7,373 nt of DNA from NCBI GenBank assembly GCA_014729595.1, contig WJJU01000049.1, positions 1 to 7,373 of the forward strand. Reading direction: 5' to 3'. Positions 1 to 6,241 of this stretch are shown here, piece after piece. Under the pieces are notes generated by a model that worked only from the letters and a program-made list of their open reading frames with translations, did not search any database and had not been told where the DNA came from. A program made the position numbers and the translations under genes. Within the stretch, counting starts at the first letter, position 1. The number at the start of each line of letters is the position of its first letter. This DNA is from Chitinivibrionales bacterium (GTDB lineage Bacteria; Fibrobacterota; Chitinivibrionia; Chitinivibrionales; WJMI01).

Positions 1-1
1 C

Positions 2-706
2 GAGCGAAGCCCGTTTTCTCGATTCGATGAAGTACTTGACCGGCACGGGATCACGGGCCTGGACGGTGCTTTGGCGGATTTGGGGCTTTCTTCGCATCAG
101 ATTGACGATTCGGAACGAGGATTCGGTTACATGAACGATACCGGGCTGGATATGCGGATGGACCTCGATCAAGCGACGACGGCGACCTCGCTTCTTCGGG
201 ACTCCAGCGAAGAAGACCTCGCCAGGATCCTTGGTGAGTATGGGGAAATACGCAATGCGCCGCGGATGGCCCATGCCATCAAGTCTCGTCTCAAAGAGGG
301 AGCGCTGCGCACCTCCGCCGAGCTTAAGTCTTGCTTAGAGCGCGAGTACGGTCCAAATCTGAAAATCAAGCTTCTGGCCAAGCTTTTTCAGGCACTTCGC
401 ATAGCGGTAAATGAAGAACTGGGAGAATTGGAAGCCTTTTTGAATAAAATTGTTGATTACCTGAAGTCGGGGGGGCGGTTGGTGATTATATCGTACCATT
501 CGCTCGAAGACCGATTGGTCAAACATTTCATGCGCCGCAACGAACAACCTTGCACGTGTCCAAAAACCGCTCCGGTTTGCGTTTGCGGGGGCGTTGCGAG
601 GCTTAAGCGGGTAACAAGAAAAGCGCTCAGACCCACCGACGCCGAAATCGCGGAAAACAGAAGAGCACGAAGCGCGCGTTTGCGCATCGCGGAGAAGACG
701 GCATGA
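2..706 (+). CDS. rsmH: 16S rRNA (cytosine(1402)-N(4))-methyltransferase RsmH, 5'-partial
   Basis: Methylates N4 of C1402 in the 16S rRNA decoding centre using S-adenosylmethionine; it is classically the second gene of dcw clusters (mraW). The frame is open to the left edge: codons from base 2 read SRFDEVLDRHGITGLDGALADLGLSS, in register with the family's DGxLxDLGxSS motif, so the TTG at 71 is not a start. About 235 residues are present of a usual ~310; the N-terminal SAM motif is missing because of the window edge. Visible motifs (partial numbering): DLGLSS 26-31 followed by SERGF and LDMRMD, FQALRI 129-134, SYHSLEDR 164-171, and CxC-x6-CxC cysteines at 184, 186, 193 and 195, a common segment in this family. 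The block before FQALRI is KLLAK rather than HPATR. The stop overlaps the ftsL start by 4 bases (ATGA). Identification is secure. Confidence 0.96.
   Translation, partial: ERSPFSRFDEVLDRHGITGLDGALADLGLSSHQIDDSERGFGYMNDTGLDMRMDLDQATTATSLLRDSSEEDLARILGEYGEIRNAPRMAHAIKSRLKEGALRTSAELKSCLEREYGPNLKIKLLAKLFQALRIAVNEELGELEAFLNKIVDYLKSGGRLVIISYHSLEDRLVKHFMRRNEQPCTCPKTAPVCVCGGVARLKRVTRKALRPTDAEIAENRRARSARLRIAEKTA
691..695 (+). promoter_or_regulatory. Ribosome binding site for ftsL
   Basis: GGAGA lies inside the 3' end of rsmH, 7 bases before the ATG at 703. This spacing supports that ATG, which overlaps the rsmH stop, as the ftsL start. Confidence 0.6.
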
Positions 707-1101
707 AAAAGAGCAAGAATAAACGTCCCACACCTAAACGACTCACCCCCGCACGATTCTTATGTATTGCCGCACTTACGGTCGGGGGGCTCGTTCTGTT
801 CCCGCTCTTCACGGTGTGGAAACAGGTGTATATCACCAGTACTTCACGCTATCTGACAGCCCAAGCGGACAGCCTTGCGGTTCTCACCCGCCGCGCGGCA
901 CGCCTTTCGGTCGAGGTCGAGAAGCTTTCGAGTACGCAACGAGTGGAAACTATTGCGCGGGAACATCTGGATATGGACTATCCCGGTTCCGACAGAGTCG
1001 TGATAGTCGACCCCAAAGAGGCCATGCGAAAGCCAAAGGTCGCGGTTCGTAACGAATTTCTGACGGTCCTTTTCAATTCATTAAGCCGGGAGGAACCGTG
1101 A
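703..1101 (+). CDS. ftsL: Cell division protein FtsL (FtsL/DivIC-type bitopic membrane protein)
   Basis: A small single-pass inner-membrane protein of 132 residues; FtsL scaffolds and activates the septal synthase together with FtsB/DivIC and FtsQ. The sequence shows a short, strongly basic cytoplasmic tail (residues 1-18), one hydrophobic span (about 19-38), then a periplasmic helix of coiled-coil character (about 45-78). It ends in the family-typical block RVETIAREHLDMDYP (80-94), close to the usual R-x-E-x-IAR-E-x-LGM pattern. A tail of roughly 30 residues follows that block, somewhat longer than usual, with no recognised motif. Position between rsmH and ftsI is canonical. The ATG overlaps the rsmH stop by 4 bases, and the stop overlaps the GTG start of ftsI by 4 bases, implying coupled translation. 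FtsL diverges fast, so the call rests on topology, the IAREHL block and context. Confidence 0.9.
   Translation: MKKSKNKRPTPKRLTPARFLCIAALTVGGLVLFPLFTVWKQVYITSTSRYLTAQADSLAVLTRRAARLSVEVEKLSSTQRVETIAREHLDMDYPGSDRVVIVDPKEAMRKPKVAVRNEFLTVLFNSLSREEP
1088..1094 (+). promoter_or_regulatory. Ribosome binding site for ftsI
   Basis: GGGAGGA within the last codons of ftsL is a strong Shine-Dalgarno sequence. It serves either the GTG at 1098 (about 4 bases from the GGAGG core, rather close) or the next in-frame GTG at 1104 (about 10 bases). The 1098 start overlaps the ftsL stop as GTGA; the two options differ by only two residues. Confidence 0.6.
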
Positions 1102-3059
1102 AGGTGTTCAGGGCGCGCTTGATCTTTGTCCAGGTGCTTCTGGGCCTCGGCGTGCTTACGGTGCTCAGCCGCCTTTTCGTGGTCCAGATCATTCATGCCA
1201 AGGAGTACGCTGCACAGAGCCGCAGGCAGAGTACCGGTCGCAGGGTGATCAGAGCGACGCGTGGCGCCATACGGGATCGGCGAGGACGAGCTTTGGCGGC
1301 AAATACCTCGCACGCGCAACCAACCCGGCTACGAAACACGGCGCAACAGATCGGCTCGAACGCCTCGGTCCGCCAAAAACGGCTTTACCCTCACGGAGAG
1401 TTGGCGGGGGCGGTATTGGGCTATGTGGGACGTGACGGCTACGGCTTGGGCGGTGCGGAGTTCGCATTCGATGAAAAGCTGAGAGGTGAGGACGGATGGG
1501 CTATTCTGCAGCGAGACGGAAGAAACAAACGCTACAGCCGTATCGGACTTCCGCACAAAAAACCGATAAACGGAAGCGACGTTTACTTGACGCTGGATCT
1601 TTGGGTTCAGAAGATCGCTCGAAACGTGCTCGCTCAAACGACCGCCGAGCTTAACGCACGCGGTGGAATGTGCATTGTTATGGATCCTTCCACCGGCCAT
1701 ATTCTTGCCATGGTCAACGAACCGGGTTTCAATCCGAACGAAGCCGGTCGATACCCCCTTGCGCAACGTAAAAACCGCTGTATCAGTTACAACTACGAAC
1801 CGGGTTCAACGTTCAAGGTCATTCCCGCAGCCTCCGCTCTTCAAGAGAAAACGTTCGGTGAGCACGACACACTCGACGGTAATAACGGCGTGTTCGAAAT
1901 TTACGATCAGGTGATACGGGATCACACCCCTTACGGCTATCTGGAGTTCGCCGAAGCTCTTGCCTATTCGAGCAACGTATGCTTTGCGCGTATCGCCAAC
2001 GCTTTAGGCAACGATCGTTTGTACAAATATGCGCGTGATTTCGGTCTGGGCGCCCAAACCGGCATTGTTCTCCCGGGCGAAGAAAACGGAATTGTGCATC
2101 CAATCAACCGTTGGTCCGGCCGCACCCGCGTCACCATGGCTATAGGTCAAGAGGTATCGGCGACGTTTTTGCAAATGATAATGGTATTCGCCGCCATAGC
2201 CGACGATGGTGTTCTGAGGGAGCCACTCATATACGACAAGGTAGTATCGGCCGAGGGCGAAATTGTCGAGCGGGTTGAGCCGCGCGCGGTCCGTCGTGTA
2301 ATCTCCGCCACCGTCGCTTCGCGTCTGCGGCGCCTTCTCTCTTTGGTCGTAGAAAAAGGCACGGGACGCCGGGCCGCCGTTTCGGGAGTTGAATTAGGTG
2401 GAAAGACGGGCACGAGTCAAAAGTACGACCGAGAGAGCGGTACTTACTCCAGCGATCGGCTGTGGTCTTCGTTCATCGGATTCGTCCCCGTCGAACGCCC
2501 GGTGCTTGTGTGCGGGGTGCTTATCGACGAACCCGAGGGTGGTGAAGCCGGTGGGTCGGCGGCGGCTCCGGCTTTCCGTGAAATTATTCAGCAGATTATC
2601 AGCCATCCCGAACTTGAATTCGCCGAAAAGATTCTCAGAAGCCAAGAAAACCTTGTCCCGGAGAAACCCGGCCCCACTTCGGTCACGATACCGCTCATCA
2701 GCGGCTTGAATCGTGAGGGCGCCGCCGCATTACTGCATTCGTACGATATTGATTTCGAGATAATCGGCTCCGGTGACACGATTCTTCATCAAAGCCCGTC
2801 CGCGGGTGAAGTCTTGGCCGACAACGGAAGGGTTATCGGCTATGCAAACGATTTCCGTAAGCAGTCACTTGCCGGAAACGCCGTGCGCGTCCCGAACTGC
2901 GTGGGTAAAGATCTTCGCGACGCGGTGAATGTCGTCAATGTTAAAGGCCTTATTCCGTATGTTAATGGAGCCGGAACCGTCATACGGCAGTATCCAACGG
3001 TGGGTGCACTGGTCGAAGCGTCCGCCGTATGCACGTTGCACTGCTCATTTGAAGGGTGA
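1098..3059 (+). CDS. ftsI: Septal peptidoglycan transpeptidase FtsI (class B PBP3) with two C-terminal PASTA domains
   Basis: Crosslinks peptide stems during septum formation; anchored in the inner membrane with a periplasmic catalytic domain; partner of FtsW and FtsL. 653 residues. Order: short cytoplasmic N-terminus, membrane anchor about 8-32, class B entry motif RGAIRDRRGRALA (55-67), a YPHGELAGAVLGYVG segment (97-111), then the transpeptidase domain from about 155. All three catalytic motifs are intact: STFK with nucleophile Ser237 and Lys240, SSN at 291-293, and KTG at 436-438. Two PASTA repeats follow at about 527-586 and 594-651; such repeats are absent from E. coli FtsI but occur in many other phyla. 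Odd: only about 30 residues separate the RG..DR..G motif from the YPHGE segment, against about 85 in E. coli, so most of the N-terminal non-catalytic module is missing although the frame is kept. The GTG start overlaps ftsL; the stop shares one base with the next ATG. Could be named spoVD/pbpB-like by some pipelines. Confidence 0.96.
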   Translation: MKVFRARLIFVQVLLGLGVLTVLSRLFVVQIIHAKEYAAQSRRQSTGRRVIRATRGAIRDRRGRALAANTSHAQPTRLRNTAQQIGSNASVRQKRLYPHGELAGAVLGYVGRDGYGLGGAEFAFDEKLRGEDGWAILQRDGRNKRYSRIGLPHKKPINGSDVYLTLDLWVQKIARNVLAQTTAELNARGGMCIVMDPSTGHILAMVNEPGFNPNEAGRYPLAQRKNRCISYNYEPGSTFKVIPAASALQEKTFGEHDTLDGNNGVFEIYDQVIRDHTPYGYLEFAEALAYSSNVCFARIANALGNDRLYKYARDFGLGAQTGIVLPGEENGIVHPINRWSGRTRVTMAIGQEVSATFLQMIMVFAAIADDGVLREPLIYDKVVSAEGEIVERVEPRAVRRVISATVASRLRRLLSLVVEKGTGRRAAVSGVELGGKTGTSQKYDRESGTYSSDRLWSSFIGFVPVERPVLVCGVLIDEPEGGEAGGSAAAPAFREIIQQIISHPELEFAEKILRSQENLVPEKPGPTSVTIPLISGLNREGAAALLHSYDIDFEIIGSGDTILHQSPSAGEVLADNGRVIGYANDFRKQSLAGNAVRVPNCVGKDLRDAVNVVNVKGLIPYVNGAGTVIRQYPTVGALVEASAVCTLHCSFEG

Positions 3060-3367
3060 TGAAATTGCGACGCGGCAAAACAATCCGAATCGATGCAAAG
3101 CATAGAGCGCCGTCGGAAGGCAACGACAAAGCCGGGGAATTAGTGAGATGCTCGGGGCGGGAAGGACGGGGACGGTCCGAAAGACGGCCGAGCGTTGTGA
3201 CCGACACGTTTCATCGGTTTATTGAAGCGGAAATTAATGAGATCATGAGATCGATGGATGATGAGTCTCGACTTGACCCGAATCTTTGCAGCCGGGCGGC
3301 GATGGAATGGATTTCACGACACGCTAAGGCGTTTCGAGAAAAGTGGAACAAAGAGCACAGTCTCTGA
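3059..3367 (+). CDS. Small hypothetical protein between ftsI and murE, basic N-terminus and helical C-terminus
   Basis: Not recognised. ATG at 3059 gives 102 residues and overlaps the ftsI stop by one base (TGATG); a GTG three bases earlier is also possible. GAAGGG at 3051-3056 is a poor, very close ribosome site, so the gene may rely on coupling to ftsI. In-frame GTG codons at 3143 and 3197 are alternatives giving 75 and 57 residues. The first ~44 residues are Arg/Lys-rich (14 of 44), look disordered and have no hydrophobic run. Residues ~46-102 look helical: VTDTFHRFIEAEINEIM, an acidic linker, then SRAAMEWISRHAKAFREKW. No signal peptide, membrane span or cysteine pair is visible, so it is probably cytoplasmic. 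It ends 17 bases before the murE ATG, inside the operon. Context suggests a role linked to division or wall synthesis, but that is inference only. Codon choice resembles its neighbours. A chance open frame is less likely, given how exactly it fills the gap. Confidence 0.7.
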   Translation: MKLRRGKTIRIDAKHRAPSEGNDKAGELVRCSGREGRGRSERRPSVVTDTFHRFIEAEINEIMRSMDDESRLDPNLCSRAAMEWISRHAKAFREKWNKEHSL

Positions 3368-3370
3368 GCC

Positions 3371-3376
3371 GAGGGG
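3371..3376 (+). promoter_or_regulatory. Ribosome binding site deciding the murE start
   Basis: GAGGGG lies in the 17-base gap after the small gene, 8 bases before the ATG at 3385. It selects this ATG over the in-frame GTG at 3343, which lies inside the previous gene and would add 14 residues that do not look like MurE. Confidence 0.7.
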
Positions 3377-3384
3377 CGAATTAT

Positions 3385-4863
3385 ATGCGTTGGAGCACAC
3401 TTATTAAATCGACGACGCCGATACAATCAGGCGGTGAAGGAGATCCGATGATTTTGGGCGTTACACGGGACTCTCGGTGTATTCGGCCGGGATGGGTTTA
3501 CGTTTCCGTTCCAGGTCTCAAGAATCACGGCGACGCCTTTATCGAAGCCGCCGTAGCCGCCGGCGCCGCGGCGGTGGTATCGGAAACCCCCCAGCCCTCT
3601 TGTACGGTACCTTGGATTCGCGTCGCCAACCCGCGGGCCGCCGTCGGCCCCCTATCGCGTGATGTCAATGGTATCGATCTTGCCGACAAGTGCTTGGCGG
3701 CCGTTACCGGCACCAACGGAAAAACGACAGTTACTCATCTCTTTCAAAATCTGTTCGCTCATATATACGGAACCGACCGGAGCTGGATGTTCGGCACGGT
3801 AGCATACGTGTGCGGCGCCGATATCAAGCAAGCCCCGACCACGACTCCCGAGGCGGCCGACATTTTTTTGACTATGGCAAATGCCTCGCTCCCTCCGCGG
3901 GCGGTATCGATGGAAGTATCTTCACACGCGCTGGCTTTGGACAGGGTTGCCGGCCTGAAATTCGACGTGGCCGTATTCACGAATCTTACCCGGGACCATC
4001 TCGATTTTCACGCCGACATGGAAGACTATTTCTTGACCAAAAAGCGTCTATTCACCGATTACCTGAAACCCGACGGCAAGGCGGTGATCAACTTAGACGA
4101 TCCTAGGGGTCGACGCCTGGCCGACGAACTCACCACTAAGAATACGGTGACTTTCGGCAAAGCGAGCGACGCGACATTTCGCATAATTGACAGCCATGCA
4201 TCGTGGGACGGTGTATCGATCGAGGTCGCATACGAGGGACGTCTTCAACATTTCGAGACAGGGCTTGCCGGAACATTCAACATTCAAAATGTTGCCGCGG
4301 CCGCGGCGGGGGCGTTGGCACTCGGGATATCATCGGAGGACGTCGGCCGTAGTCTTGCCCAAATGAAGACGGTTCCCGGGCGCATGGAGCGTGTCGAAAC
4401 TAAAGGAGAATTTGCGGTGGTCGTGGATTACGCGCACACTCCGGACGCACTTGTTAACGTGCTTACCGCCGCTCGCCCTCTCACCAAGGGGCGCCTGCTA
4501 TGCGTTTTCGGCTGCGGGGGCGATCGTGACGCCCGGAAGCGGCCGCTGATGGCCGAAGCGGTTGCGCGTCATTGTGACGAAGCGATCGTGACGTCGGACA
4601 ATCCGCGAAGTGAGAAGCCCCAAGCCATTATTGACGATATTTTGCCGGGGATCCCGCTGGATTTCCCTCACCATGTCATCGTCGATCGCGCAGTGGCCAT
4701 CCGAAAAGCACTCAGCCTCGCCGGCGCGGGTGACTGCGTGGTGATAGCGGGCAAGGGACACGAGACGTACCAGGACATTGGCGGCGTACGGCATCATTTC
4801 GATGACCGAGAAGTTGCAATGAACCTAACCGCCGAGATATTGAGAGGCCGGACCGATGACTGA
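3385..4863 (+). CDS. murE: UDP-N-acetylmuramoyl-L-alanyl-D-glutamate--2,6-diaminopimelate ligase MurE
   Basis: Adds the third stem residue, here predicted to be meso-diaminopimelate, to UDP-MurNAc-L-Ala-D-Glu using ATP, in the cytoplasm. 492 residues, normal length. N-terminal UDP-substrate domain about 1-100 with the DSR motif at 29-31; central ATPase domain with P-loop GTNGKTT (109-115), TTTPE (152-156), MEVSSHAL (176-183) and NLTRDHLDFH (200-209). Lys219 in YFLTKKRLF sits where the carbamylated lysine is expected. The C-terminal domain carries GRMERV (332-337), DYAHTPDAL (348-356), DNPR (405-408) and GKGHE (456-460). DNPR contacts meso-DAP in this family, while lysine-adding MurE proteins have a different sequence there, so a meso-DAP wall is inferred. 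ATG at 3385 is chosen because of the GAGGGG 8 bases upstream. The stop lies 8 bases inside murF. No missing catalytic residue is apparent. Confidence 0.97.
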   Translation: MRWSTLIKSTTPIQSGGEGDPMILGVTRDSRCIRPGWVYVSVPGLKNHGDAFIEAAVAAGAAAVVSETPQPSCTVPWIRVANPRAAVGPLSRDVNGIDLADKCLAAVTGTNGKTTVTHLFQNLFAHIYGTDRSWMFGTVAYVCGADIKQAPTTTPEAADIFLTMANASLPPRAVSMEVSSHALALDRVAGLKFDVAVFTNLTRDHLDFHADMEDYFLTKKRLFTDYLKPDGKAVINLDDPRGRRLADELTTKNTVTFGKASDATFRIIDSHASWDGVSIEVAYEGRLQHFETGLAGTFNIQNVAAAAAGALALGISSEDVGRSLAQMKTVPGRMERVETKGEFAVVVDYAHTPDALVNVLTAARPLTKGRLLCVFGCGGDRDARKRPLMAEAVARHCDEAIVTSDNPRSEKPQAIIDDILPGIPLDFPHHVIVDRAVAIRKALSLAGAGDCVVIAGKGHETYQDIGGVRHHFDDREVAMNLTAEILRGRTDD

Positions 4864-6241
4864 AGCCCGAAAAATCACACTACAAAAGCTGGTCACGTGG
4901 AGCAAAGGAAGCACCACGATGGGACCGCGCACGCTCTCGAGGCCGATCGGCAACATTTGGATGGATTCACGCAAAATTGAACGTGGGGATGTTTTCCTTG
5001 CCTTGCGCGGCGAGACCGTCGACGGGCATCGTTATGTCGGTCAAGCCTTGCAAGCGGGAGCGATCGCGGCTATTGTGGCACGCAAAAAGCTCCCGACGTT
5101 CCCCGCCGCTCTTCGCCGCAAACTCATAGCGGTCAACGATCCACTCAAAGCCGTTCAACGGACGGCGGCCACTTGGCGACGGGAGTTGGCGATTCCTATT
5201 ATCGCGGTAACGGGCTCCAACGGCAAAACCACGACACGACACATGATCACCACGGTATTGAGGTCTCATCTGTCGACGGGAGAGACATTCGCCAACTGGA
5301 ACAATCACATCGGTGTTCCGCTCAGTCTCTTGCGTTTCGGCGGTGACGAGCAATGCGGCGTAGTAGAGTTGGCCGCCAATCATGAGGGCGAAATCAAGCC
5401 GCTGTCGCGCATCGCTCGTCCCGACATAGCGGTGATTACAAACATCGGGTACGCACATATCGGTCTTTTTGGTTCGCTGACCACGACCACCCGCACCAAG
5501 TTCGAGATCGTAGCAGGCCTCAAAAAGCGTGGCGGCATACTTTTACTCAACGGTGATGATTCGCGGCTGGTCCGGTATGCGCGAGACAACAATTTGGATG
5601 CGATATATTTCGGCAGGTCAAAGCGTTGCGCGGTTCGAGCTACCGACATAACGGTAACCGCGGGCGGCAAGCCGGAATTTATGGTTGATGGTCGACGCTA
5701 TGCGTTGTCCGTACGCGGCCGCCATTTTATTTACAGCGCATTACCCGCCATTTTCGCGGGAAAGGAATACGGCATGTCGGAGGGGCGTATCGCCGAGGCG
5801 CTCCGTCGCTTTCGGCCGGCGCACATGCGCGGAACCATTCGCAAAAAGAAGGGCACAACCTTTATAGTTGACTGCTACAATGCCAATCCTTCTTCCATGA
5901 AAAGCGGCGTGACGCTTTTGAGGGACGTTGCCGGGGAAGGGAGCGCGGTTGCCGTCGTGGGGGACATGTTGGAACTCGGTTCCGCCTCGCACCGCCTTCA
6001 TCGCGCCCTTGGAGAGACGCTGGCGCGCGCCGGAGTGGAAAGAGTTCTTGCTGTCGGCCAATTTTCAACCGATGTCGTCGAAGGTGCGCGTAAAACCGGT
6101 ATGTCGACGTCGGCCGTTTACCGTACGGCAAATGCCGAAGAAGGGGTTGAGATCGCCCGCACCATGCTGCGGTCCGGTGATACGGTCCTCCTTAAGGGAT
6201 CCCGAGGCGTGCGCTTGGAAAAAATATTCGAGGCTTTTTAA
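4856..6241 (+). CDS. murF: UDP-N-acetylmuramoyl-tripeptide--D-alanyl-D-alanine ligase MurF
   Basis: Joins D-Ala-D-Ala to the UDP-MurNAc-tripeptide made by MurE, the last cytoplasmic step of the stem peptide; uses ATP. 461 residues, normal length. N-terminal domain with DSRKIERGDVFLALRG (37-52); P-loop GSNGKTTT (120-127); NWNNHIGVPLSLL (147-159), a signature that separates MurF from the other Mur ligases; ELAANHEGEI (171-180); NIGYAHIGLFGS (196-207) with the metal-binding His; Lys215 in TKFEI, in the carbamylated-lysine position. The C-terminal part contains DCYNANPSSM, GDMLELGSASHRLH and a final LLKGSRGVRLEKI. The ATG overlaps the end of murE by 8 bases, and GAGAGG at 4842-4847 is 8 bases upstream. 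The TAA shares one base with the murD ATG. In most dcw clusters mraY follows murF; here murD follows directly. Confidence 0.97.
   Translation: MTEARKITLQKLVTWSKGSTTMGPRTLSRPIGNIWMDSRKIERGDVFLALRGETVDGHRYVGQALQAGAIAAIVARKKLPTFPAALRRKLIAVNDPLKAVQRTAATWRRELAIPIIAVTGSNGKTTTRHMITTVLRSHLSTGETFANWNNHIGVPLSLLRFGGDEQCGVVELAANHEGEIKPLSRIARPDIAVITNIGYAHIGLFGSLTTTTRTKFEIVAGLKKRGGILLLNGDDSRLVRYARDNNLDAIYFGRSKRCAVRATDITVTAGGKPEFMVDGRRYALSVRGRHFIYSALPAIFAGKEYGMSEGRIAEALRRFRPAHMRGTIRKKKGTTFIVDCYNANPSSMKSGVTLLRDVAGEGSAVAVVGDMLELGSASHRLHRALGETLARAGVERVLAVGQFSTDVVEGARKTGMSTSAVYRTANAEEGVEIARTMLRSGDTVLLKGSRGVRLEKIFEAF
6230..6233 (+). promoter_or_regulatory. Weak ribosome binding site for murD
   Basis: GAGG, 7 bases before the ATG at 6241 that overlaps the murF stop (TAATG). 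It is a modest site; termination of murF at the same spot probably helps initiation. A second in-frame ATG at 6289 has no clear ribosome site and would remove a 16-residue N-terminal extension. Confidence 0.45.

Noticed and set aside
71..73. TTG as the start of rsmH
   Set aside because: Codons upstream to the window edge continue the conserved RsmH sequence, so the gene begins outside the window.
335..733. Antisense open frame (132 codons) opposite rsmH and the start of ftsL
   Set aside because: It is a shadow of two conserved genes and has no family motifs.
3343..3345. GTG as the start of murE
   Set aside because: It would overlap the preceding gene and add 14 residues without similarity to MurE; the ATG at 3385 has a better ribosome site.
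3477..4106. Overlapping + strand open frames within murE
   Set aside because: Arg-rich translations in another frame of a secure gene; no motif and no ribosome site of note.
4967..5458. Long antisense open frame (163 codons) opposite murF
   Set aside because: It lies entirely inside a well-supported gene, shows no recognisable motif and is the kind of shadow frame common in GC-rich coding DNA.
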